A stretch of DNA of 64,000 nucleotides from Cryptomeria japonica (taxonomy: Eukaryota > Streptophyta > Pinopsida > Cupressales > Cupressaceae), in contig NC_081408.1 in NCBI RefSeq assembly GCF_030272615.1, positions 309,580,450 through 309,644,449 on the forward strand, in the 5' to 3' direction. The notes under the pieces are model-generated. The model saw nothing but the letters and a program-made list of their open reading frames with translations. It was not told the DNA's origin and did not search any database. Of the stretch, positions 33,540-44,223 are shown piece after piece; the stretch's first letter is position 1, and every line of letters starts with the position of its first letter. The position numbers were made by a program, and so were the translations under genes.

Positions 33540-34529
33540 AATTGAAGAGAAGGATGAATGGGTCATAGATAGATGATGCTCCCATCACATGACTGGCAAC
33601 AAGAGAAAATTCTTAACATTGCAAGAATTTGATGGTGGATTGGTCAGATTTGGAGACAACAAGGCATGTAGGATCAAAGGCAAATGAACAATATCATTGA
33701 ATGGCAAGACTAATACTAATAATGTTTATTATGTTGAAGGCTCAAAGTATAATATTTTGAATGTATGTTAGATGATGGATAGAGGATTTAATTTGCAATT
33801 TAAGGATGGAAAATGTAAGATCATAAATAAATCTAGATTGGAGGTTTCTTCCAGAACTCAAACTAAAGGTAATATCTTTCATTTGAACTCTGGTGAGAAG
33901 GCTTTCCTGATTGCTCAGATTGATGAAATTTGGTTACAACATACAAGGATGTGTCATGTAAATTTTGATTGCATAGTGAAGATTAGTTCAATATCAGCTG
34001 TTAGAGATTTGCCCAAAATTGTTAAACTTCATAATTCGGTATGTAGAGAATGTCAAATGGGTAAGCAAGTCAAAACTTCTTTCAAAAGTATACGTGAAAA
34101 ATCTAATGAAGTTCTTGATCTTATTTATATTGATTTGTGTGGACCGGCAATGACTAAAAGTTTTCAAGGTGATAGATATTTTATGTTACTTATTGATGAG
34201 TATTCTAGAATAATGTGGGTAGCATTTTTGAAAGAAAAATCTGAAGCTCTTGAGAAATTTAAAATGTTTAAAGCTATGGTTGAGACTGAGGTGGGATTGA
34301 AGATAAAATTCTTAAGATTAGATAATGGTGGTGAATTTACATCTAGTGAGTTCAACAACTTTTGTGAGAGGAATGGTATTAGGAGACAACTTTCTGCACC
34401 TAGGACTCCACAACATAATGGATTGGTGGAAAGGAAGAACATAACAATTTTGGATACAACATGGACTATGATGATAGAAGCTAGATTACTTGATATCTAT
34501 TGGAGAGAGGTTGTCAATACCACTATATA
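33540..34529 (+). pseudogene. B protease and integrase, N-terminal part (before S1)
   Basis: The protease motif reads DEWVID, then R and a stop where S-G is usual, then CSHHMTG (about 33552-33595). The GAG-pre-integrase segment has VYYVEGSKYNILN, HTRMCHVNFDC and VCRECQMGKQVKTSF (C-x2-C). The integrase core retains all three acidic residues: IYIDLCGPA, LRLDNGGEF and GLVERKN. The frame is open from 33772 to 34551, but the last codons are already S1 sequence; B's own reading stops at VNTTIY. The missing continuation is at about 36500. Confidence 0.9.
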
Positions 34530-35446
34530 TGTTGGAATCCAAGAACACTGAGAGGTGGGGTGAATCAGTGTTCTATCAGTGGGATCAATTTTAACCTTAT
34601 TAACAAAGAATTTCAAAAACTGGTAACCATAAAAGAATATAACAAGAAGTAGAAATGAAGCAACTACAAGAGCATACGCCATAACATAGAGATTTATACG
34701 TGGAAAACCTCAAAGAGGAAAAACCACAGTGGGATTGGTGACCCACAATATCTATCTACTGGCCAAATGAATAAATATTATAATAGGGGCCTGCACATGC
34801 AAGAAGGCCAACAACCTAGAGTGCACTTCTCATCACAAAAGGAGTCTCTTTGACATAGAATATCAAATATTGAGTTATAAACAAAATTTTGAACTCAGAG
34901 AATGTATCTACTATGCTGGATGAGTTCCGGTTAGAGCACAGTTTGTACCAGTTTTCACTGTGTCCTCTCTTACCGATATCTTACTTTGCTTCCCAAACCT
35001 CTAAACCAATATCCAAGATCGAGTATAGGATATTACATTTGCATTATACCAATTGAGATCGCTTGCATAATAACACATCACTATATATTCCATACCACAT
35101 CAAAATAATGTAACCAAATTGACTTAAATACCCTTCCCTAATAAACTTAAATGCCTTATGTCGGCTTACAATGATATTTCAATTTATTTACATGTTGACC
35201 TAGAGCAAAAAAAATGTATTATACTTTATGACCAATGCCACCGATTGCTTCCATGTAGACCTTCCAGATCAATCTCCTATGTTGGGCTCATATACTGGTT
35301 CCTAGTTTGCCAGTTTCCCTTGCTTGTCGGTTGTCTATTCCTTTATATGCCAGATGATTTGAATGCCGGTGAGTGTCTAACCCAAAATTATGTGTGTTTC
35401 CATCAATGACAATAACACTAAACCGGATGAGTGTCAGTTGCCAACA
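34530..35446 (-). repeat. S1 LTR (reverse orientation)
   Basis: About 917 bp. On the minus strand it starts TGTTGGCAACTGACACTC and ends CCAACA. It is preceded on the minus strand by CCAAAGGAGGAGAT, a good polypurine tract. Confidence 0.8.
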
Positions 35447-35559
35447 ATCTCCTCCTTTGGCATTGATGGAAACACTCATGTGAAAAATGGATCACTGAAG
35501 TGCTGTTCTGGTTCCTCCCAAAAATGATGACCAAAATTGACCTTGCTCCCCCCGAGCTA

Positions 35560-36480
35560 TACATTACTACTTATGTCCCTTAACATTTTTCACATCATCC
35601 TCTCTCCCTTTGAAATCAATGACAAATCTGGGGAAAATGAATGAAAGAATGAAATCAAAATCTGTTTACCAGATCTAGATGCACTTGAATATATCCGAGT
35701 AAGCACCCTTCAAAAATCTTAAGTATCCCAACTGGTTTTCAATGTTCCTAAAATATATATAAACTCATTAAGAATGTATGCATGTAGTTCTTCTTCTGTT
35801 AGGTCTATCGGTGTGGGTTTATTCATCAATTCTATACACTCCCTCTTATGAAGTAACAAAGTGTTCAACCAGGGACCATCTAATCCTCTCAATTCCCTTG
35901 CACGATGGATTAATCTATCTACATATTTCTTCAAGGCTAATATCTCAGATTCTGCAACCAAAATTTGACCATAAATAGCGCTGGTCAATGACTAAGTACC
36001 ATCAAAATTGTTAGCCAGATGTTCCAACCGGACCTTTGCCTCTTTTATTTTTACCTCCAGGTTAGCTGTAAGTTTGCTGGTGTTAGTACAAGACCTATAT
36101 ATACAACTGCAATGATTAAAAGCCTCATCAATCTTTGTTAGTACCTCTGTCATCTTGGCCTTGTCTGATGTGATCATATTGTCACAGGTGACCTTCCTAG
36201 CTACATTGTACCTCTCTACTAACTGTCAGTTTGATATTTGTTGAAGAGTTTTAAACTCTTTGGAAATGTGCTCTATCAAACCTTTCAATTTGTTGGATGG
36301 GCTTCCAATCAGATCTACCTTATACTCTAGTGCAAGTTGCTGCAAAACAGGGATAGCTTGCTCAATGACCTACTTGTCTTCAGTTCCTTCCTTCCTTAGC
36401 TTCTGAGCTGCAACATACATCAATTCAAAACTACTCAGTTGCTCAATATTCTTCTGTGCAAAATCAACTTGACCAAATGA
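35560..36480 (-). pseudogene. Non-retroviral ORF carried by S1
   Basis: Reading the minus strand from 36480 one frame gives SFELMYVAAQKLRKEGTEDK, SNKLKGLIEHISKEFKTLQQ, DKAKMTEVLTKIDEAFNHCS, LEVKIKEAKVRLEHLANNFD, ESEILALKKYVDRLIHRARE and DLTEEELHAYILNEFIYILG, with about three stops. Heptad-like spacing of Leu and Ile suggests a long coiled coil. There is no gag, protease, RT or integrase motif. It is about 260 residues as far as seen, with the start cut off by the truncation of S1. The family is not recognised; it could be a captured host exon set or an accessory protein of a non-autonomous element. Confidence 0.5.
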
Positions 36481-36499
36481 GCCAAGTTCCAATAGTACA

Positions 36500-37891
36500 C
36501 ACTTTCAACAAAGTACACATTTAAAGACAATACTGGTAAGACTCCTTATGAATTATGGTTTGGTGATATTCCTACTATCAAATATTTCAAAATTTTTGGA
36601 AGCAAATGTTACATTAGAAGAGATGATGCATTAGAAAAGTTTGATCCTAGAAATGATGAAGGAATATTTTTGGGTTATTTTACTAAGAGAAAATCATATA
36701 GATGTTATAACAAAAGATTGAATAGGATAATGTAAAGCATAAATGTCAAGGTGGATGAGCATGACAGTAATCAAATCAGAGCATATGATTATGGACCAGA
36801 AGATGAATTTATCAGACCTAAATCAGTAATGCAAGAATCAATTTACAACAATGAACCAGTGACTCTAGTAGCATAAGAAAACTCAACAGTGACAGATGAA
36901 CAATAGAATGAGTTAGCAAATCAAGAAAATTCAAAGACTCCTAGGTATGTTAACTAAATCATTCTGAAGATCAAATCATTGAAGATAAAAGAAAAGGTGT
37001 GATGATTAGGGGAAGGTTATCTACTAAAGAGGTATGTTTAATTTCTCAAATTGAACCAGAATCTTTTATTGAGGCAAGTAAAGATGAAAATTGGATAAAA
37101 GAAATGGAAGAGGAATTAGATTAGATTGAAAAGAATAAGACATGGGAACTAGTATCTAGACCTAAGGACAAGAACATTATTGGATCTAAATGGGTTTTTA
37201 GGAATAAATTGAATGAGGATGGTCAATTTGTAAGGAACAAGGCTAGATTGGTTTGCAAAGGTTATTCATAGGAAGAAGGAATTGATTATGGAGAGACTTA
37301 TGCCTCGGTTGCTAGAATTGAAGCAACAAGACTTTTTCTTGCTTATGCTACACACAAGAACTACAAAGTATATCAGATGGATGTTAAATGTGCATTTCGG
37401 AATGGAGATCTTGAAGAAGAAGTTTACATTGAGAAACTTGATGGATTTTCTTTATCAAAAGACAAGGACATGGTTTGCAGGCTGAAGAATGCTTTATATG
37501 GACTAAAACATGCCCCTAGAGCATGGTATGCTAGATTGGATAAGTATCTTTGAAAACTTGGTTTTAGTAAAGGTAATGATGATAGTAATTTATATTACAA
37601 AATTGAACTAGATGATATATTGATTATTGAAGTCTTTGTGGATGATATCATTTTTGGAGGAGAAGAAGGTCTATGCAAGAAAGTTGCTAATGATATGAAG
37701 AATAAATTTGAAATGTCTATGAATGGTGAAATGAAATTTTTCTTAGGCTTGCAGATTACCCAGGCTGAAAAAGATATTTTCATTTGTCAAACTAAATATG
37801 TGAAGGAGTTACTTAAGAAATTTGGACTTGATAATTCTAAACTTGTTGGTACTCCTATGATAACTGGTTACAAATTGTCAAAGGATGATGA
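36500..37891 (+). pseudogene. B integrase C-terminal part and reverse transcriptase (before S2)
   Basis: Integrase resumes with TFNKVHI, then TPYELWFGDIPTIKYFKIFG and DEGIFLGYFTKRKSYRCYNK. After a linker, RT_2 (copia RT) begins near 37050 with DENWIKEMEEELD, TWELVSRPKDKNIIGSKWVF and KVYQMDVKCAFRNGDLEEEV (first catalytic Asp region), then YGLKHAPRAWYARLDKYL and VFVDDIIFGG (catalytic Asp pair near 37640). It ends at KLSKDD where S2 is inserted. Stops are frequent before 37280. Confidence 0.87.
37887..37891. repeat. Target-site duplication of S2, left copy (GATGA)
   Basis: Exact 5-bp repeat with 39547-39551. Removing S2 and one copy joins B's RT frame as KLSKDDESPKVNPRRYKS. Confidence 0.88.
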
Positions 37892-39546
37892 TGTTGAACA
37901 CAATGTACAACTAAGAGGGCGGTGAATCAGTGGTTCCTAAATTCTTTTTCTTTTTAAAACAACCTTAAAGTACCAGTTATCACCCTAGGCACTAAACAAT
38001 CAGACTGATAAGACAAATATGGATATCAAAAGAGGCAAACACACAAATGCAATCCACAATACCAGATGTACGAGGAAAACCCATTATGGGAAAAACCTCG
38101 ATGAGAAATGCTACTAGAGACTATTGCTCCAATCTAGCCTCACAAGTGAAACAAAAAATTACAAAGATTTAGGGAACCAACCCAAGAAGCACCAACCCCT
38201 GCACCAAGCTCCAAATTAGTGATGTATAGTGAAATAAAATTTTGATATAGTTATAGCTTCTGGTTGCAAATGAGTTCTGCAACCCTTGATCAAATAGGTT
38301 TTTGTCGAGTAACAATCTTCTCTTCTTCACTGGATCTCACACTACGATTAATGAGATTACTCTCTTTGATTCTTGGCTAATCTTACTTCACTCTCAGTTG
38401 CACAACACACTATGTCACACTTGGACACCTTCTTAATTAATCACTCCTTACTGGTTAGCTTAACTGTTAGAACTTCAACAATTTACTGTACTTTGTCACT
38501 GCCATTTAAACCCTCTCACTGATTTTCCTGCTAACTCACTCTGTAACTTTCTTAGAATAAATTCTAAGGAAGATGATCTTTCTCTTTGCTTGAGCTATCT
38601 TCACTCACCTTCTCACATCAAGAATCAAACATTTATATCTCTAGCTCATATATTTATAATCTTGGATTCCCGCCTAAAACTGCATTCAAACAATGTTGTG
38701 TTAGGTTTTACCTTCTCCAACTCAATCCAAATCTGATTTGATTCAATTATGCTTTTCCAGGGATCTGATCTTCATGACATCGATCAACACCAACAAAGCT
38801 TCACATTCCAATGTACGTTTTCTAAATTTGGAGGTATGCACCATACTTTTCTCTGTCAGATGCCATTAATGGCTTTGTTGTTTCCTTCATCAAATGGGAC
38901 TGAAGATCAAATCTTCTTGAAGGATCAGTTCAGTCGCTTTGCTATCTTTCCCTCCTCAAGCCACAATCCTCTGGCATCCTTTGTGACTTGTAGGTTCTTC
39001 ATAAAAGTTGACTTTCTTGCTGACTTGTTGCATCAATGCACACTCCACCAACCTATGCAATATCACCACCTGGCATCTAGCTGTCATGCTTGTCAACATT
39101 CACCTCTACTTGGATTCCTATGTTGGTTTGACATTCTTTTTCGACCAAGGTTGAGTATTGGCTCAGTTAACCTTACCCATATGACCAAAAAACATCCCCT
39201 GTACTGGTAGCACATCCTCCTAACAATTCATCATGCCTTTTGGTCTGTCTTAATGCTATTCTCTCTATTATGCTCACAAGATTTTGCTATGATTCTTTTA
39301 GCATTCCGCCTCTTCATCACAAGAAAACAACCAACCTTCATCCTGGTTTGTGCCTTACTGGTAAGCTTGCTTTACCGACAGATGACACAAGTCATGTGTA
39401 CAGGCAACCTTCCTTTTGTCTACTTACTCACATTGCATTCTCATCATATGTCTTGTTCTTCTTATACCGATCAACACTTCTTACTTATCGGTGACCTTGC
39501 CCAACCAGTTGACATCAATGACAACTTAATACCAATAATGCCAACA
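37892..39546 (-). mobile_element. S2: reverse-oriented solo LTR inside B
   Basis: About 1655 bp with TG...CA ends (minus strand: TGTTGGCATTATTGG ... TTGTGTTCAACA) and a perfect GATGA duplication. The plus-strand start has AAGAGGGCGGTGAATCAGTGG, the complement of the common copia LTR segment. No internal coding region and no second LTR, so it is a solo LTR or an unusually long single terminal unit. Frames inside (for example 38749-39210) are chance ORFs. Confidence 0.85.
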
Positions 39547-39551
39547 GATGA
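39547..39551. repeat. Target-site duplication of S2, right copy (GATGA)
   Basis: Exact repeat of 37887-37891. Confidence 0.88.
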
Positions 39552-40230
39552 ATCACCTAAAGTGAATCCAAGAAGATACAAATCAATGATTGGTGGTTTG
39601 TTGTACCTAACTCAGCCTAGACCTGATATAATGAATGATGTTTGTATTGCTTCTAGATTTCAGTCAAATCCTAGAGAATCTCATGATATTGTTGTCAAGA
39701 GGATATTCAGATATTTGGCAGGTACAATAGACTTTGGGTTATTTTATCTATAGAATGAAGACTTCTCATTATGTGCATATATAGATTTTGATTGGGAAGG
39801 AGATGTGGATGATCAAAAGAGAACTACTAGTGGTGCATTCTTTCTTGGGAAGAATTTGGTTTCATGGCTTAGTAAGAAACAATCATGCACTTCATTATCT
39901 ACTACTGAAGTGAAATATATTGTAGCTACTACCAACTGTACTCAAACTTTATGGATGAAACAAATGTTAAAGGATATAAGGGTAATTTATGAAGAGCCTA
40001 TTGTTATTTACTGTGATAATACTGCTGCTATTGATATGTCAAAGAATCTGGTTTTTCATTCAAAATCAAAACACATTTCTTGAAACAAAAGGTTGAAGCA
40101 AAGGAAGTCGGATTGGTTTATGTGGCTACTAAGGAGTAGATTGCATATACTCTAACTAAATCATTACCTAAAGACACTTTTGAATATCTCAGAGATCAGT
40201 TGGGGGTTACCAACCCTCCAAAAGAGACTT
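39552..40230 (+). pseudogene. B RNase H and C-terminus of pol
   Basis: Continues RT with YKSMIGGLLYLTQPRPDIMN and FQSNPRESHDIVVKRIFRYL, then RNase H: YIDFDWEGDVDDQKRTTSGA, SWLSKKQSCTSLSTTEVKYI and IYCDNTAAIDMSKN. In the first segment the usual Asp-Ala-Asp-Trp-Ala-Gly appears as Asp-Phe-Asp-Trp-Glu-Gly. After a frameshift at about 40083 the end reads SLPKDTFEYLRDQLGV. Stops at 39751 and 40082. Confidence 0.88.
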
Positions 40231-40543
40231 AGAGATGCAAGGATGCATGAATTCAGTGAGCTTATCATACATACTTTTTTATGATCTAGGTTGATGAAGA
40301 TGGTGTTACTACTTAAGGGGAGTAGTCAGCTATTTCATTCAATATTCTTGGCTTGGTATCCATCTTTTATCATTGATGTTAAAAGGGGAGAAGGTATTCA
40401 TGTAAAAAATAGTTAGATAATTTTGGGGAGAAGGTGTTAAATATTTCTGATTAGTCTTTTTCTCTTTGGGGAGATTGTTGGCATTCCTTGGCACTTGGAT
40501 GTTTTTCACATTCAGTGTTTCCCTCAATGCCCAAAGGGGATAT
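40231..40543 (+). other. B 3' untranslated stretch with polypurine tract
   Basis: Non-coding tail between pol and the 3' LTR. CCAAAGGGGATA at about 40531 is the likely polypurine tract; a GGGGAGAAGG run occurs twice further upstream. Confidence 0.6.
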
Positions 40544-41762
40544 TTTTGGAAATATGATGGATTTGGTTAAGTGTTGTCATTGATGTCAACACTGCATCCC
40601 AGTTGGAGACTATCTCAGCTGGATCTATCCCAGTTAGTCTTGGTGATCTTCTTGGCTTTGGCTGTGATTCTGATCCAGTATGATTAGATCTCTGGAATAA
40701 GTTTTGGATTATTATTTTGATGGTTATATGCTTTCTACATTCTGGTAGTTCATAATCTAGTGATTTGACTATTATCGCTTTTGGTATCTACCAGTACCTG
40801 GCTTGCCTAGCGTTCCTGATTAGATTTACTGGTATGCATTACTTGGTGACTTGGTTAGTGGTTTTTGGGTCCGGCTTATGGAATCAATTTCTATCATGCT
40901 ATTGGTGATTCTTTATCATATCCCAAGTATTTTGACTTTTCATTGGATGGTTTGTTGCTATGATGGTCCTATTTGGATCCGGTTAAACTTACTATTATTT
41001 CACTAAGGGTTTCTACTGGTAAGTGAAGTGTGTTGGTTTTTCGTCTTATCAGAATTTTCGCAAGATACAATTTTTTGGTTACTTGATTTAGGTCCATGCT
41101 ATGCAATGTAAATCATAATATTGGTCTAGTGGTGTCGTGTGATGTAACTTTTGTAATTATAGGTTTATGTGTTTAGAGTTTAGTCGACCTTGTCAATAAG
41201 GTTGATGATCTGTGTTTATAGGTGACTTATTCATGTAATTTGTAAGAGGATGGTTTTTGGTGGTTAAGTTTGCATTATCAGAGAAAGGATTATGTGAGAA
41301 CAGAGACATATCATTCCAGTGAAGATTGGAAAGGTTTTGTATTGTAAAGAAGACATTAGTTCTTAACCAAAACTATATCAGGCATTTGTAGATGCTACTT
41401 TCACAGTTCACTTCTTTCTGGATTTTAGTCCGATGTTTATGTAAGTCAGTGAGAAGTCTCTTTGTGATGACCAATGCACTCTAGGTTGTTGGCCTTTTTG
41501 CAAGTACAAGTCCCATTGTAATCATTCACAATACTGCTGTAGAGTATTCATCTGATTGTGGGTAGGGTTTCCCACTATGGTTTTTCCCTTTCTGGGTTTT
41601 CCACATCAAAATATTGGTGTTATGTGTGTTGTGCTTTCGTATTATATGCTTTATTGTTTTGTGCTCCAGTTTAAGGTTTATAATTAGATTAATTATTGTA
41701 ACTGTAAGTAAACTGATTCACACCCCCTCTCAGTTTACTCCTAGTATCAGTGCATTCTAACA
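40544..41762 (+). repeat. B 3' LTR
   Basis: About 1219 bp, homologous with 31161-32328. It starts TTTTGGAAATATG (the TG is mutated to TT) and ends TTCTAACA. It has an extra phrase GGAGACTATCTCAGCT near 40606 absent from the 5' LTR. Confidence 0.9.
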
Positions 41763-41767
41763 ATAAC
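41763..41767. repeat. Target-site duplication of B, right copy (ATAAC)
   Basis: Exact repeat of 31156-31160. Confidence 0.9.
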
Positions 41768-42610
41768 AAGGTAAAAGTCAAAGATTCAAAACAATTTAAA
41801 ACTAAATTTACCACCCATGGGGGACATATGTGTACACTAGAATTCCTTTTGGTCTGACAAATGCAGGATCCACTTTCCAAAGAGATATAGATGTAGCATT
41901 TGCAGAATTGATCAATGTAATCATGATAGTATATCAAGATGATTTGACTGCATAATTGAGGAAAGCTGAAGATCATTGTAGCCACCTTCAAAAGATATTC
42001 ATAAAATCTCTGGAATATGGTATCTCTTTAAACCCTAATAAATGCCATTTTGGTGTCATAGAAGGGAAACTACTGGGACATATAGTTTTCAAGGAAGGGG
42101 TGAAAATTGACCTAGAGAGAGTAGTTGCCATTGATAAAATTCTCTTCTTAGAACAATCAAAGCCATACAATCATTTTTTGGACATATAAAATTTGTGAGG
42201 AGATTTAAATCCAATTTTGCAGAGATTGTGAAACCTATATCTAAGATGTTAAAGAAAGGTGCAAAATTGGACTAGAAAAGTGAAGCTAAGGATGCATTTG
42301 GGTATTAAAAAGACAATTAAGGAATCTCATTTGCTAAAGTCTCATGTTTTCTCTAAGCCATTCCAAATATTCTATTTTGCCTATTATCACACCATTGTCA
42401 CTATTATGTTGCATAAGAATGATGAAGGTCATGAGTAGCCTATTGCATTCTTTAGCAAAGCCTTGCAAAAAGCTGAATTCAAGTATGACATCAATTAAAA
42501 ACAAGCATACACATTGGTTAAAGCAGTGAAACATTTCAAATCATATCTAGTAGGGGTGAAAGTGGTGGCATATGTTCCTAATGTAGCAGTCAAGGACATA
42601 TTTAGATAAT
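41768..42610 (+). pseudogene. A reverse transcriptase C-terminal half and RT-linked RNase H
   Basis: Directly continues the RT frame of A after B: KVKVKDSKQFK, then FGLTNAGSTFQRDIDVAFAE, VYQDDLTA (Y-x-D-D catalytic motif near 41930) and EYGISLNPNKCHFGVIEGKL. The linked RNase H follows near 42340: PFQIFYFAYYHTIVTIML, PIAFFSKALQKAEFKYDIN, a stop where Glu is usual, then KQAYTLVKAVKHFKSYLVG. The position of the first catalytic Asp (usually in YTDAS) is Phe, so this RNase H looks inactive by design or decay, while the extra one at 29932 keeps its acidic residues. Confidence 0.85.
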
Positions 42611-42879
42611 AAGAGGTGACTAGTAGGAGATGTAGATGGATAAATTAGGTACAAGGATTCAATATAGACATCAAAATAACAAAACTACAAAGAGGACAAT
42701 GGTTAGCCAAGTTAATGGCTAAATCAAATTTGGAAGCTACCCAGGTTAATAATGTCAACCTAGAGGATGTTGTTATGAGTATAGAACAGGTTCCTTGGTT
42801 CTCAAATATAGTCTATTATTTGAAACACATGCAATGTCCTTGAGGTTTAGATGAAAATTAGAAAAGATGGCTCAAGTTA

Positions 42880-44080
42880 AAAGCAACTAAGTATGTCTTG
42901 ATAAGATGAGATTTGTAGAGGAGAAACAAAGATGGTGTGTTGATGTTTTGCCTAGATGGGCATCAATCACAGGTGGTGTTGACATATATGCACGATGGCT
43001 TGTGTGGGGGACATTTTTCAGCTAAAACTACTCCTTACAAGATTCTAAAGGTGGGATATTATTGGCCTAGTGTTTTTATGGATGCATTTACATACGTAAG
43101 TAAATGTGAAGCTTGTAAATTTTTTTAGGGAAATTGAAATATCAAGGAGCCTTGCCATTAAGACCAATACATGTTGAAGAGACTTTTCAACAATGGGGGA
43201 TTGATTTCATATGAGATATTAATGACAAGTCAAGTGGAGGTCATCGATGGATCCTAGTTGCCACTGATTACTTTACTAAATGGGTAGAAGCTATTCCTAC
43301 TAAACAGGCAACCAACAAAGTGGTAATCAAATTTTAGGTGGAAAATATATTGACTTGGTTTGGTGTCCCTTCTAGATTTATAACAGATAATGGCATGCAT
43401 TTTAGATCTATTGAATTCAATAAGTTCTGTGAGGAATATGGCATTACAGTGTCTCATGCTTCACCATATCATCCTCAAGGAAATGGTCAAGATGAATCAA
43501 GCAATAAGAACATTTTAAAAATAATAAGGAGGATGCTTGATAACAACAAAAGGGCTTGGGATTCCAAACTGAACTTAGTTCTTTGGGAAGATAGAATTAC
43601 CACTAGTAAATTCACAGGAAAATCCCCATTTGAACTAGTATATGAGAAATGAGCTATTCTTCCATTGGAAAATTTGTTGCTAGTCTACAAGTTTGTGAGC
43701 GAGGAGTACCTCCTAGATCCAATGGAGGAAAGGTTCATACAGTTGGCAGAACTAGATGAAATGAGGTGGGAAGTGCAAAAATTGAATCTTAAAGTCCAAG
43801 CACAAGTGAAACTTCTTCATGAAAGAAATTGAATTATAGGAAGTTCCATGAAGGAGAATGGGTTCTTATGTGGAATGCTAGACAACAAGACAAAGGAAAA
43901 CATGGAAAATTTGAAGCACTGTGGGTTGGACCATACATTATCACAGGAAAAGGAGGTGAAGATTCATATTTCTTACTGAACACATCAGGAGAGCAACAAG
44001 AATTGCCAGTGCATGGAAAATTCTTGAAGAACTTCTTTTCTCAAGAAAGGAGCTCTTATCCATGCATAGTAGATTAGGAT
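42880..44080 (+). pseudogene. A integrase
   Basis: Zinc-finger region HDGLCGGHFSAKTTPYKILK and VSKCEACKFF (H-H-C-C type) near 42970-43125. The core has QQWGIDFI (first Asp), FITDNGMHFRSIEFNKF (second Asp) and HPQGNGQDESSNKNILKIIR (Glu), so the D-D-E set is complete. The C-terminal part reads SPFELVYEK, then VLMWNARQQDKGKHGKFEAL and WVGPYIITGKGG. No chromodomain. Stops at about 43126, 43213, 43336 and 43650 and a frameshift near 43830 break it. Confidence 0.88.
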
Positions 44081-44223
44081 TCATTTTACTATTTCATTTG
44101 TACATACCCCATCTCCACCATCAAAAGAATATATATAGCATATTACTTGGTCTTCTTTTCTTAGAGATTGACTTGGATTCTTGGAGGTATTCTGTTGGAC
44201 ACCTCATCCTTAGACAAAGCCAA

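Larger units (their letters stand above)
34530..36499 (-). mobile_element. S1: truncated reverse-oriented LTR element inside B
   Basis: Begins with a reverse-oriented copia-type LTR (34530-35446) whose plus-strand start TGTTGGAATCC and ...GAGAGGTGGGGTGAATCAGTG segment is the complement of the LTR ends of B, C and D. A polypurine tract (reverse, 35447-35460) and about 1 kb of internal sequence follow, then B's integrase resumes at about 36500. No second LTR and no exact target duplication (ATATA on the left, GTACA on the right), so the far end is truncated. The internal part carries a non-retroviral ORF. Confidence 0.75.
31161..41762 (+). mobile_element. B: Ty1/copia element inserted in RT of A, itself twice interrupted
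   Basis: LTRs 31161-32328 and 40544-41762, a primer site, gag, zinc knuckle, protease, integrase, RT and RNase H in the copia order (integrase before RT). The target duplication ATAAC is perfect and A's RT resumes at 41768. S1 (34530-36499) is inserted in integrase and S2 (37892-39546) in RT. Without them B would be about 7 kb. All frames are broken. Confidence 0.93.

Noticed and set aside
38749-39210. 153-codon plus-strand frame
   Set aside because: Lies wholly within the solo LTR S2; Phe/His/Leu-rich, low-complexity reading without any domain.
39253-39753. 166-codon plus-strand frame starting inside S2
   Set aside because: A fusion of S2 LTR sequence with the true B RNase H frame; only the part after 39552 is coding.
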